This document shows, piece after piece, positions 14,467 through 21,731 of a stretch of 21,731 nucleotides of DNA. Origin of the DNA: Actinomycetota bacterium (GTDB lineage: Bacteria; Actinomycetota; Acidimicrobiia; Acidimicrobiales; Iamiaceae). The DNA lies in contig JAFDWI010000249.1 of NCBI GenBank assembly GCA_018268545.1, positions 1 through 21,731 on the forward strand, given 5' to 3'. A program made the translations under genes and the position numbers. Below the pieces are notes generated by a model. The model saw only the letters and a list, made by a program, of their open reading frames with translations, did not search any database and was not told where the DNA came from. Each line of letters opens with the position of its first letter. Position 1 is the stretch's first letter.

Positions 14467-15321
14467 GTGGCCGGTCCCGGACGATCCCGTCGACGGCGTC
14501 GTTTCACCCTCGTGGTGCTGATCCTGGTTTCCCTGACGGTCCTCACGATCAACTTCCGGACGACCGGACCGGTCCGTTCCGCGGGACGCGTGGTCGGATC
14601 GGTGTTCCACCCGGTGCGTTCCGGTGCTGCCTGGGTCGGTCGTCCCTTCGGGAACCTGTGGAACTCGGCGTTCCACTATTCCGAGCTCGAGCGGGAGAAC
14701 GCGACCCTGCGTCGCAAGGTCGATCAACTCGAAGGCCAACGTCCCGGGCACACCATCGACCAACGGCTCTATCGGCAGTTGCTCGCCCAGGCGGACATCA
14801 CGTACCTGAAGGGTCTCCCGACGGTCGCGGCGCAGGTCACCTCCGGGCCGGCGACGAACTTCGCTGATTCGATCTCGATCGACCGGGGTTCCGGCGACGG
14901 CATCAAGGTGGGGATGGCGGTCGTCACCGACCAGGGACTCGTCGGCCGGATCGCGACCGTGAGTGGTGGGCAGGCCGAGGTCCAGCCGATCACCGACCCG
15001 AACCTCGCGTTCTTCGTGAAGGTCTACGCGAGCAGGGACATGACCGATCCGGGGACGACCGGCGAAGCCCACGGGATGGGGGCGAGCCACGATGTCCGGG
15101 CATCGGACGGGATCCTCGCGAATGCGAACGTCGCCAAGGGCGATCCGGTGTTCACCAGCGGCGTGTCGACCAGCAGCTATCCACCGGGTATCCCGGTCGG
15201 GATCGTCTCGCAGGTGTCCCCGTCGGCGGACCGGACCCAGCTCGTGGTCGACGTGCGGCCCCATGTCGACTTCGGGCGACTGTCGATCGTTCGTGTGGTG
15301 CTGTGGGAGCCGACGTCGTGA
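14467..15321 (+). CDS. mreC: rod-shape-determining protein MreC
   Basis: Periplasm-facing scaffold that links MreB/MreD to PBP2-RodA. The 284-residue product has a short Arg-rich cytoplasmic N-terminus (PGRSRRRRRF), one membrane helix at about 14-30 (TLVVLILVSLTVLTI), a coiled-coil segment (YSELERENATLRRKVDQLEG), and the beta domain with ITYLKGLPTVAAQV, SISIDRGSGDGIKVGMAVV, GLVGRIATVS and PPGIPVGIVSQV. An in-frame TGA at 14461 rules out any earlier start, so GTG 14467 is the first possible codon; AGGA lies about 11 nt upstream. The gap after mreB is 19 bp. The stop overlaps the mreD GTG (GTGA). Confidence 0.95.
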   Translation: MAGPGRSRRRRRFTLVVLILVSLTVLTINFRTTGPVRSAGRVVGSVFHPVRSGAAWVGRPFGNLWNSAFHYSELERENATLRRKVDQLEGQRPGHTIDQRLYRQLLAQADITYLKGLPTVAAQVTSGPATNFADSISIDRGSGDGIKVGMAVVTDQGLVGRIATVSGGQAEVQPITDPNLAFFVKVYASRDMTDPGTTGEAHGMGASHDVRASDGILANANVAKGDPVFTSGVSTSSYPPGIPVGIVSQVSPSADRTQLVVDVRPHVDFGRLSIVRVVLWEPTS

Positions 15322-15836
15322 CGCCGGTGCGCGTCGCGAAGATCTCGCTCGTCGGTTTTCTGGCCGTCGCCATGCAGATCTCGGTCGCCGGCCAGTTGCC
15401 GATCGCGGGTGCTCGGGTCGACGTCATCCTGGTGGCGACGCTCGCCGCTGGACTCGCCGCCGGACCGGAGGCCGGAGCAGGGATGGGATTCGGGTGCGGG
15501 CTCCTCATCGATCTGCTGGGGATCGGGCCGGTCGGGCTCACCTCGTTCGTGTACACGCTCGTCGGCTACGGCGTCGGTGTCTCCCAAATCGGCGTGCTGC
15601 GCACCAGCCGCCTGATCCCGTTGCTGACCGCGACCGTGGCCGCACCGATCGCGGTCGTCGGTTACGTGGCGGCGGCCGCGATGATCGGCCGGCAACCGTT
15701 CATGATGTCCGACGTGCCGTCGGTGCTAGCGGTGGTGACCATCTCGACAGCCGTCCTGTGCCTTCCGGCGCGACGGTTGATGGCGTGGGCGTTCGCCGAG
15801 ACGACCAGCTCGATCGGGAGCGTGGCCCGGTGGTAG
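15318..15836 (+). CDS. mreD: rod-shape-determining membrane protein MreD
   Basis: Small integral membrane member of the elongasome. The 172-residue product has four to five hydrophobic segments: SLVGFLAVAMQISVAG, VDVILVATLAAGLAAG, GFGCGLLIDLLGIGPVGLTSFVYTLVGYGVG, LLTATVAAPIAVVGYVAAAA and VLAVVTISTAVLC. The GCGLLIDLL stretch is typical of MreD. GTG 15318 overlaps the mreC stop and has GGGAG 8 nt upstream, preferred over GTG 15303, which lies before that site. Its end overlaps mrdA by 7 nt. Confidence 0.92.
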   Translation: MTPVRVAKISLVGFLAVAMQISVAGQLPIAGARVDVILVATLAAGLAAGPEAGAGMGFGCGLLIDLLGIGPVGLTSFVYTLVGYGVGVSQIGVLRTSRLIPLLTATVAAPIAVVGYVAAAAMIGRQPFMMSDVPSVLAVVTISTAVLCLPARRLMAWAFAETTSSIGSVARW

Positions 15837-17956
15837 CAGCCGCCGATCGTCGCGTGCGGTTCCGTGCGCTCGGGCTCGTGTGCATCGGGGTGTTCGCGGC
15901 GCTCATCGCGCGCATGTGGTACCTGCAGGTCTTGAACGCCCCCACCTATGAGCATGTCGCAACCCTCACGTCGACCCGGACGATCAGCATCCCGGCGCCG
16001 AGAGGGCGCATCCTCGACCGCAAGGGCCGCGTCCTGGTCGACAACGTGCCGACCAAGGTCGTCGCGATCGATCGGCAACGATTGAGCGACGCGTCCGACA
16101 GTGACGCGGTCATCTCGCGTCTCGCGGCGTTGTTGAACCACTACGAGCACCCTTCGAAGCCGTTCACCTCGGCGGGGATCCGCCGCACGCTGCGGGTCAA
16201 TCAGGTCGGGCCGTTCGATCCGGTGCCGTTGGCCGAGAACGTCTCCGACCAACTGCTCGTCGACCTGGTCGAGCATCAGGCCGACTACCCCGGTGTCGTC
16301 GCCGAGACGCGCCTGCTCCGCCAATATCACTACGGGACGCTCGCCGCGCAGGTGCTGGGGCGGGTGGGGCCCATTCCCGAAGCGGAGTGGAAGGCGAACG
16401 AGCACTCGAAGAAACCCTACGCCAAGGACGCGCAGGTCGGGCTCTCCGGCGTCGAACAGTCGATGGAGAAGTACCTGCGCGGCACCGACGGTGAGCGCAC
16501 CGTCGAGGTGACGCCGGCGGGAAGGGTGGTCCGCACGATCAGGACGGTTGCCGCAACCCCGGGTGACGATGTCGAACTCACGCTCGACATCGACGCGCAG
16601 GCGACGACCGAGAAGTCGCTGGTTGCTCAGGTCGAAGCGACGCGGAGCTCCCGCGGATATCCGCCGGTACCGGGAGCCGCAGCGTTGATGCTCGACCCGC
16701 GCAACGGCCAGGTGCTCTCGATGGCGTCGTATCCCACCTTCGATCCGGCATCGTTCGTCCCGACCATCTCCGAGGCGAACTGGGAAGCACTCCAGCAGCC
16801 CGACGCCCACGCACCGCTCACGAATCGTGCCGACGCGGGGCTGTACTCGCCGGGCTCGACGTTCAAGTTGGTGACCGCGACATCAGGGCTCGAGCACGGG
16901 ATCATCACACCGGGCTCGATCTACATGGACAACGGCTACGTGAAGCTCACCGGCTGTGGCGGCGGTGGCTGCTACTTCACGAACGACGTGGGCGACGGCG
17001 CGCTCGGACCGATCGCGTTGCCCGAGGCGATCACGAAGTCGTCCAACGTGTTCTTCTTCAACATCGGCGAGCGGCTGTGGGAGAACCGTGGCCAGGTCGG
17101 CGACGATGCACTCCAGCAGACAGCGAATTCCTACGGTTTCGGATTGATGTCGGGCATCGACCTGTCCGACGAGAAGGCCGTCCCGGTCCCGACGCCCGAA
17201 CGTCGAGCGAAGCAGCACCGGGACAATCCGAAGGCGTTCCCCGACGGTGGTTGGTACACCGGGTCCAACCTGAACCTGGCGATCGGCCAGGGCGATCTCC
17301 TCGTCACCCCTTTGCAACTGGCGAGCGCGTACGGTCAGTTCGCTGCGGGGGGCGACCGATATCGCCCGACGTTGCTGCTGCGTGTGGTGAAGGCCTTCGC
17401 GCCCTTGTCGGCCGACGGGACGCCGAAGAACGCGTCGGATCTGATCGTGCAGCCTGCGCCGGTCAAGACCGGTCATGTCGACCTGCAGCCCGATTGGCGG
17501 GCGGCGATGTTGCAGGGGTTCACGGGAGTGACGCAGTCGTCGGGTGGAACGGCTGCCGACACCTTCACCGGGTTTCCGTTCGATCGCTTTTCGATTGCCG
17601 GTAAGACGGGGACGGCCCAGTTGACCGGCAACAAGTTCTCGAACGCCTTCTTCGTCGGGTTCGGCCCGACGAGTGACCCGGGCTATGTCGGGGTTGCGGT
17701 CCTCGAACAGGCCGGCTACGGGGCTTCCGCTGCTGCCCCGGTGGTCCGGTCGATGTTCGAGCCGATCGCGACCGACGGTGGGTGGACGACCGCGCAGCCC
17801 ACGATCCCGTCGGCGCCGACCGGCGGTGGGTCGCCGAGGCCCGGCAGCACCACGACCCTCCCGGCGGCCGATGGTGCTGCGAACGGCGCGGGTTCTACCT
17901 CGGACTCATCGACGACGTCGACGTCGACATCAATCGCCGGCGCGGGCGGTCGTTGA
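15830..17956 (+). CDS. mrdA: penicillin-binding protein 2 (elongation transpeptidase)
   Basis: Class B transpeptidase that crosslinks peptidoglycan during elongation with RodA. The 708-residue product has one membrane helix (about 8-26), a PBP dimerisation domain with the ISIPAPRGRILDRKGRVLVDN signature, and a transpeptidase domain with SPGSTFK (nucleophile Ser343, Lys346), SSN (404-406) and KTGT (592-595). Between the first two lies a Cys376-GGGG-Cys381 loop. The last 55 residues are Ser/Thr/Gly/Pro-rich, a disordered extracellular tail. GTG 15830 with GGGAG 9 nt upstream is chosen; the frame is open back to 15092 but that part is a shadow of mreC/mreD. It overlaps mreD, so expression is coupled. 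Confidence 0.96.
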   Translation: MVAAADRRVRFRALGLVCIGVFAALIARMWYLQVLNAPTYEHVATLTSTRTISIPAPRGRILDRKGRVLVDNVPTKVVAIDRQRLSDASDSDAVISRLAALLNHYEHPSKPFTSAGIRRTLRVNQVGPFDPVPLAENVSDQLLVDLVEHQADYPGVVAETRLLRQYHYGTLAAQVLGRVGPIPEAEWKANEHSKKPYAKDAQVGLSGVEQSMEKYLRGTDGERTVEVTPAGRVVRTIRTVAATPGDDVELTLDIDAQATTEKSLVAQVEATRSSRGYPPVPGAAALMLDPRNGQVLSMASYPTFDPASFVPTISEANWEALQQPDAHAPLTNRADAGLYSPGSTFKLVTATSGLEHGIITPGSIYMDNGYVKLTGCGGGGCYFTNDVGDGALGPIALPEAITKSSNVFFFNIGERLWENRGQVGDDALQQTANSYGFGLMSGIDLSDEKAVPVPTPERRAKQHRDNPKAFPDGGWYTGSNLNLAIGQGDLLVTPLQLASAYGQFAAGGDRYRPTLLLRVVKAFAPLSADGTPKNASDLIVQPAPVKTGHVDLQPDWRAAMLQGFTGVTQSSGGTAADTFTGFPFDRFSIAGKTGTAQLTGNKFSNAFFVGFGPTSDPGYVGVAVLEQAGYGASAAAPVVRSMFEPIATDGGWTTAQPTIPSAPTGGGSPRPGSTTTLPAADGAANGAGSTSDSSTTSTSTSIAGAGGR

Positions 17957-17957
17957 C

Positions 17958-19136
17958 GTGTCGACCGTGACCCGTCGACCGGGTGCTCGTGTTCCGCGGC
18001 AGTTGGGCTCCCTTCGTCGCGATCCGGCAGCCCCGTGGCGGAACCTGGACTGGGTGCTCATCGTCGCGGTGCTGTTGATCGCCGGCGTCGGTCTGCTCAT
18101 GGTGTTCTCGACGTCCCGAGGCGCGTCACCGCCCTATCACTACGGCAAGGCCGCGAAACAGTTGTTGTACATCGTGATGGGGATCGTCGCGGGGACCGTC
18201 GTGCTGGTCGTCGACTACCGGCACTACCGCGACTGGGCTCCCTTCATCTACGGCGCTGGTCTCGCGATGTCACTGATCGTCCTGACACCGCTGGGTTCGT
18301 CGCATCTGGGCGCGCAACGTTGGATCGACCTCGGGATGTTCCAGTTGCAGCCGTCGGAGATCGCGAAGGTCACGTTCATCGTCGGGATCTCCGGGCTGGC
18401 CGCGCATTTCCGGGGCGAGCCGACCTTCGCCAGAACCGTGGCGTTGCTCGCCGTGTCGGGTGTTCCCATCCTCGTGGTCCTCGCTCAGGGCGACCTCGGG
18501 ACGGCACTCGTGTTCGTGGCGATGGTGCCGACCATCTTGTGGATCGGCGGCACCAAGGGCCGATACCTCCTGGTGCTCGCCATCCTCGCGGTCGCCGCAG
18601 GCGCAGCGATCGTCACTTCGGGAACCTTGAAGCAATATCAACGCGACCGCCTGACCGTCTTCGTCACGCAGAGCGACACCGGGGTTGCCGCCCAGCACCG
18701 CCAGGGCGCGGCGTACAACCTCGATCAGGCGAAGATCGCGATCGGCCACGGTGGCGTGTGGGGGCGTGGGTTGTTCAGCGCGTCGCAGACCCGGACCGGT
18801 CAGGTGCCCGAACAGGACACCGACTTCATCTTCACGGCGCTGGCCGAGCAGTTCGGCTTCGCGGGTGGGGCGGTCCTGTTGGCGCTTCTGGCGACCGTCG
18901 TCGCGCGGGTCCTGCGCGCGGCGCAGTTGGCACGCGACGACTTCGGCGCGTATCTGTGCGCGGGTGTGTTGGCGATGTTCCTGTTCCAGATTTTCGAGAA
19001 CATCGGCATGACCATGGGGATCATGCCGATCACCGGGATCCCCTTGCCGTTCGTGTCCTACGGTGGCTCCTCGACCCTCGCGAACTTCATCGCGGTCGCG
19101 TTGGTCCTCAACGTCCGGGCCCGCCGATTCGTCTGA
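17958..19136 (+). CDS. rodA: SEDS-family peptidoglycan glycosyltransferase RodA
   Basis: Polymerises lipid II into glycan strands and works with PBP2. The 392-residue product has a short basic cytoplasmic N-terminus and about ten membrane helices beginning at WVLIVAVLLIAGVGLLMVFS. SEDS landmarks are AQRWIDLGMFQLQPSEIAK, the likely catalytic Asp179 in AQGDLGTAL (usually PDLGT), IGHGGVWGRGLFSASQT with VPEQDTDFIF, and the final GIPLPFVSYGGSS. GTG 17958 lies 2 nt after the mrdA stop; GTG 17967 is an alternative three codons in. No clear Shine-Dalgarno, so it is probably translated by reinitiation. Confidence 0.96.
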   Translation: MSTVTRRPGARVPRQLGSLRRDPAAPWRNLDWVLIVAVLLIAGVGLLMVFSTSRGASPPYHYGKAAKQLLYIVMGIVAGTVVLVVDYRHYRDWAPFIYGAGLAMSLIVLTPLGSSHLGAQRWIDLGMFQLQPSEIAKVTFIVGISGLAAHFRGEPTFARTVALLAVSGVPILVVLAQGDLGTALVFVAMVPTILWIGGTKGRYLLVLAILAVAAGAAIVTSGTLKQYQRDRLTVFVTQSDTGVAAQHRQGAAYNLDQAKIAIGHGGVWGRGLFSASQTRTGQVPEQDTDFIFTALAEQFGFAGGAVLLALLATVVARVLRAAQLARDDFGAYLCAGVLAMFLFQIFENIGMTMGIMPITGIPLPFVSYGGSSTLANFIAVALVLNVRARRFV

Positions 19137-19171
19137 CCCGCGGCCGCATGCGGGTCCGGCGGTGACCGCCG
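19136..19171 (+). terminator. two tandem hairpins after rodA
   Basis: ACCCGC-N8-GCGGGT (19136-19155) begins in the rodA stop codon. It is followed at once by CGGCGG-TGA-CCGCCG (19157-19171). Both are perfect 6-bp stems. They probably end the mre operon before the rne promoter; there is no U-run. Confidence 0.5.
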
Positions 19172-19188
19172 ATTCCGGCGGCGGGCAG

Positions 19189-19194
19189 TAGGAT
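19189..19194 (+). promoter_or_regulatory. -10 box TAGGAT of the rne/rng leader
   Basis: TAGGAT puts the transcript start close to 19202, about 250 nt before the rne ATG. The same hexamer precedes tRNA-His. The spacing of 7 nt to the GTG at 19202 is what leaderless genes elsewhere in the window show. Confidence 0.45.
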
Positions 19195-19201
19195 CGCTCC
19201 C

Positions 19202-19624
19202 GTGATGCGATCGAACCGGCCTTTGGGCCGATGTGCAACGTCAGCCGTGCCCGGGCCGATGCCCGCGTCGGCGCGTTCGTGGTTCGGTCTCATTCGAGTC
19301 ATCGTGTTCATCGCTTCGATCGGAGGCGGCTCGGATGGGTCGTCGGTTCCGAAGGGAGCTTGTGTTTCGGCGGTCTCCGCCGGACCCCCGACCCGACTGT
19401 CGTCGCCTTGTCGACGGCAACGACGGGTCGATCATGATCTTGTGAGGATTTTCCATGAACGAAGCTGCACAGCCGGGCAACGCCCCCGGCGGAGACAGTG
19501 CGGGTCGAGTGCCCGCGGGCGAGCCCCGGGCAACCGGGGATCCGAAACCGTCGTCTTCGACGTCACCCGACCGAGGTGGCACGTCGTCACCGGATCGTCA
19601 CAAGGCTGCGTCGTCACCTCCTGA
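19202..19624 (+). other. possible leaderless leader ORF overlapping the rne start
   Basis: GTG-ATG at 19202 follows the TAGGAT -10 box by 7 nt and opens a 140-codon frame that runs 170 nt into rne in a different frame. The early part holds a hydrophobic patch (FGLIRVIVFIASIGG); the rest is Arg/Ser-rich and looks like a shadow. It could be a translated regulatory upstream ORF or simply an untranslated leader. Confidence 0.25.
19217..19439 (+). promoter_or_regulatory. structured 5' leader of rne/rng
   Basis: Within the long leader are CGGCC-TTTG-GGCCG (19217-19230), CGGCGG-TCT-CCGCCG (19368-19382) and the 10-bp palindrome GATCATGATC (19430-19439), which sits just upstream of the Shine-Dalgarno. 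In E. coli the rne leader hairpins mediate feedback cleavage by RNase E; a similar role here is inference. Confidence 0.35.
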
Positions 19625-21566
19625 CCGATCGAGCGCCGGCGGGCCTTCGGGCTCCGGTTCCGGAAGCTCCGGCGCCCGACCCGCGACCGGCGGAGGCTCC
19701 GGAGGCTCGGGTTCGAACCGTCCGCGCCGTCGCGGTGGTCGAGGTCGAGGCCGCTCGGGTGGGGGTGGCGCGTCGACGTCGGTGCCCGAAACCACCCGGG
19801 CAGCCAAAGGTGTCGGTCCCGGCGGGGACTCCTCGGAACAGTCGGGTTCCCGCGGTGGCCGACCTGACCCCGGCGGTCGGACCGGTGCCGGAGCTGTCGG
19901 GTCCTCGGATCCCGAATCGGTGAATCCGGCCGGTGGAACGAAGCCCGCGGATGCCCGGGGCGGGCCGACTGCGACCGGCCCCGCAAAGCCACGCATCGGT
20001 GACACGCGGCCCGCGCCGACTTCCGGCACGAAACCCGACGCGGGCGGCACGGCGAGCGGATCGGGCGCTGGTGCGGGTTCACCGGATGCAACGGGAGCGC
20101 CGCGCAAACGTCGCCGTCGTGGCGGTCGTGGTCGCTCGTCGGGCAAGGGTCCGACCAACGTGCAGCGTGGCCGCGAGCCCGAAGGTGTGCGCTCGGGGGT
20201 CGCGAATCCGGTCACGGCATTGACGGGGGATGTCCCGGTCGAGTTGGACGCGGAGGTGTTCGAGGAGCGGCGCGGCCGAACGCGCAAGGGAAAGCCCGTG
20301 GGTCGGTACCTGATGGGTGTTCATGCCCAGGGGAATGCGACCCACATCGCGATCCTCGAGGGCCGCTCGCTGATCGAGCACTACGTCGCTCGACCTTCCG
20401 ACGACATCACCCAGATCCACGGCAACATCTATCTCGGGCGTGTCCAGAACGTCCTCCCGGGGATGGAGGCGGCGTTCATCGACATCGGGACCCCGAAGAA
20501 CGCGGTGTTGTACCGAGGTGACCTGCACTTCGACCCCGATGATCTCGAGGTGAACGACGACGCCCGGATCGAGCAGTTGCTGCAGCCGCGCCAGACCGTG
20601 GTGTGCCAGGTGACCAAGAACCCGATCATGCACAAGGGTGCACGCCTCACCCAGGAGGTCTCGCTCCCGGGTCGGTTCGTGGTGCTCGTCCCGAATTCGC
20701 GGACGGTGGGGATTTCGAAGCGGCTGCCCGATGCCGAACGCAAGCGGCTCCGCAAGATCGTCGACGGTGCCCGCCCCCAAGGGCATGGGGTGATCGTCCG
20801 CACGGCGGCCGAGTCCATCACGGCTCCCGAGATCGAACGCGACCTCGCACGGCTCGTCGCGCAATGGGAGAAGATCGACGCGCTGGCACGCAAGGCGTCG
20901 GCTCCGGCCTTGTTGTACCGGGAGCCCGACATGGCGTTGCGCGTCATCCGCGAGGAGTTCTCCAAGGACTTCCGCTCGGTGGTGATCGACGACAAGGCGA
21001 TCTTCGACGACGTTCACGACTACGTGGCGAGTGTGTCGCCGCCGCTCGCCGAACGCGTCACGTACTTCGACCCGGCCACCGAACCGCTGCCGTTGCTGGA
21101 GCGCTTCCACATCACCGAGCAACTTCGTCGTGGCCTGGACCGCAAGGTCTGGCTGCCTTCAGGCGGTTCGCTGATCATCGAACACACCGAGGCGTTGACG
21201 GTGATCGATGTCAACACCGGCAAGAACGTCGGCCGCTCCAGCCTCGAGGAGACCGTCTTCGAGAACAACCTCGAGGCGGCGGTCGAGATCGCACGACAAC
21301 TGCGTCTGCGCGACGTGGGTGGGATCATCGTGATCGATTTCATCGACATGGAGATCAAGAAGAATCGGGCCGAGGTCGTGCGGGTGTTCCGTGAGGCGCT
21401 TGCTCGTGACAAGACCAGGACCCAGGTGTTCGACATCTCCGAGTTGGGTCTGGTGCAGATGACGCGCAAACGGATCGGAGAGGGTCTGCTGGAGTCGTTC
21501 AGCGCGCCGTGCCCGTCGTGCGAGGGACGCGGTGTGCTCCTCGATGAGACGCTGTTCGGGTCGTGA
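19455..21566 (+). CDS. rne: ribonuclease E/G with long disordered N-terminal extension
   Basis: Endoribonuclease of RNA decay and rRNA/tRNA maturation. The product is 703 residues. Residues 1 to about 280 are low complexity (Gly/Ser/Pro/Thr), with two basic RNA-binding-like patches: RRRGGRGRGR near 90-100 and RKRRRRGGRGRSSGKG near 217-232. The core follows: S1 domain (NIYLGRVQNVLPGMEAAFIDIG), 5'-sensor Arg449-Thr450 (VRTAAES), catalytic DVNTG with Asp585 and IDFIDM with Asp628, and the zinc-link CPSC (686-689). Spacings 585-628 and 628-686 equal those of E. coli RNase E (303-346-404). The chain ends 14 residues after CPSC, so there is no C-terminal scaffold. ATG 19455 has GAGG 7 nt upstream. 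RNase E and G names are both defensible. Next to rplU, as often in bacteria. Confidence 0.95.
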   Translation: MNEAAQPGNAPGGDSAGRVPAGEPRATGDPKPSSSTSPDRGGTSSPDRHKAASSPPDRSSAGGPSGSGSGSSGARPATGGGSGGSGSNRPRRRGGRGRGRSGGGGASTSVPETTRAAKGVGPGGDSSEQSGSRGGRPDPGGRTGAGAVGSSDPESVNPAGGTKPADARGGPTATGPAKPRIGDTRPAPTSGTKPDAGGTASGSGAGAGSPDATGAPRKRRRRGGRGRSSGKGPTNVQRGREPEGVRSGVANPVTALTGDVPVELDAEVFEERRGRTRKGKPVGRYLMGVHAQGNATHIAILEGRSLIEHYVARPSDDITQIHGNIYLGRVQNVLPGMEAAFIDIGTPKNAVLYRGDLHFDPDDLEVNDDARIEQLLQPRQTVVCQVTKNPIMHKGARLTQEVSLPGRFVVLVPNSRTVGISKRLPDAERKRLRKIVDGARPQGHGVIVRTAAESITAPEIERDLARLVAQWEKIDALARKASAPALLYREPDMALRVIREEFSKDFRSVVIDDKAIFDDVHDYVASVSPPLAERVTYFDPATEPLPLLERFHITEQLRRGLDRKVWLPSGGSLIIEHTEALTVIDVNTGKNVGRSSLEETVFENNLEAAVEIARQLRLRDVGGIIVIDFIDMEIKKNRAEVVRVFREALARDKTRTQVFDISELGLVQMTRKRIGEGLLESFSAPCPSCEGRGVLLDETLFGS

Positions 21567-21611
21567 AGGGCGACCGCCGGTGCGCATTGGGGTTCCACCC
21601 GGGTGACCCAG

Positions 21612-21617
21612 TAGGGT
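21612..21617 (+). promoter_or_regulatory. -10 box TAGGGT of rplU
   Basis: TAGGGT ends 8 nt before the rplU ATG; the GGTGAG overlapping that interval could also act as a weak Shine-Dalgarno if transcription starts further upstream. Confidence 0.45.
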
Positions 21618-21625
21618 GGTGAGCC

Positions 21626-21731
21626 ATGTATGCCGTGATCGCAACCGGTGGGAAACAGTATCGGGTCGCCGAAGGTGACACCCTCGACGTCGAGCGCCTC
21701 GGTGTCACCGAGGGTGAGGTCGAGCTCACCC
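21626..21731 (+). CDS. rplU: 50S ribosomal protein L21, N-terminal part
   Basis: Large-subunit ribosomal protein that binds 23S rRNA. Only 35 residues are visible before the window ends, but the start MYAVIATGGKQYRVAEGDTL is the canonical L21 N-terminus, followed by DVERLGVTEG. The ATG is preceded by a TAGGGT box. In most bacteria rplU is followed by rpmA and obg; those would lie outside the window. Confidence 0.96.
   Translation, partial: MYAVIATGGKQYRVAEGDTLDVERLGVTEGEVELT

Noticed and set aside
12930..14552. 540-aa ORF antisense to ndk and mreB
   Set aside because: Covers two certain genes on the other strand and has no recognisable motif.
15092..15829. 246-residue extension of mrdA
   Set aside because: Out-of-frame shadow of mreC and mreD; a start with a Shine-Dalgarno exists at 15830.
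19598..20287. 229-aa Pro-rich ORF antisense to the rne extension
   Set aside because: It is the complement of the Gly/Ser-rich disordered coding sequence; no independent support.

Overview
The window is a high-GC, densely packed bacterial chromosome segment, almost certainly from an actinomycete (Actinomycetota) and most plausibly an Acidimicrobiia / Ilumatobacter-like organism. The class-level call is inference. It rests on the GC-rich third positions, the actinobacterial order folC - ndk - mreBCD - mrdA - rodA - rne/rng - rplU, frequent GTG starts, and -10 boxes of the form TAGNNT placed directly in front of start codons (leaderless-type genes). I see no mobile element, integrase, CRISPR array or prophage; this is housekeeping chromosome.

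Left part (1-3402). A truncated RNA uracil-5-methyltransferase (minus strand) diverges from rpe. Rpe is followed by two unrecognised, tightly coupled small genes. These converge on a TetR-type regulator (minus). tRNA-His(GTG) and tRNA-Lys(CTT) follow on the minus strand.

Middle part (3403-10216). A DEAD-box RNA helicase (minus) carries a long disordered tail containing an in-phase 15-bp / GSKxx pentapeptide repeat. Divergent from it is a small membrane protein with a TrkA-C-like domain, then tRNA-Arg(TCT), then a large AAA+ ATPase whose C-terminus looks like a degenerate GGDEF domain. That gene converges on an FGGY sugar kinase (minus), which lies just downstream of tRNA-Gly(TCC).

Right part (10217-21731). 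All genes are on the plus strand: folC-map (translationally coupled), ndk, then the rod-elongation cluster mreB-mreC-mreD-mrdA(PBP2)-rodA, which makes the elongasome for lateral cell-wall synthesis. A 318-bp gap with hairpins and a promoter leads to an RNase E/G with a long disordered N-terminal extension. The window ends inside rplU (ribosomal protein L21).

No clearly new multi-gene system is visible. The points most worth a second look are the AAA+/degenerate-GGDEF fusion, the structured rne leader with a leaderless overlapping ORF, the pentapeptide-repeat helicase tail beside an IDR-bearing RNase E, the consistent TAGNNT leaderless promoter signature, tRNA promoters that start at or very near the mature 5' end, and an Rpe with Gln in place of the usual first metal-ligand His.
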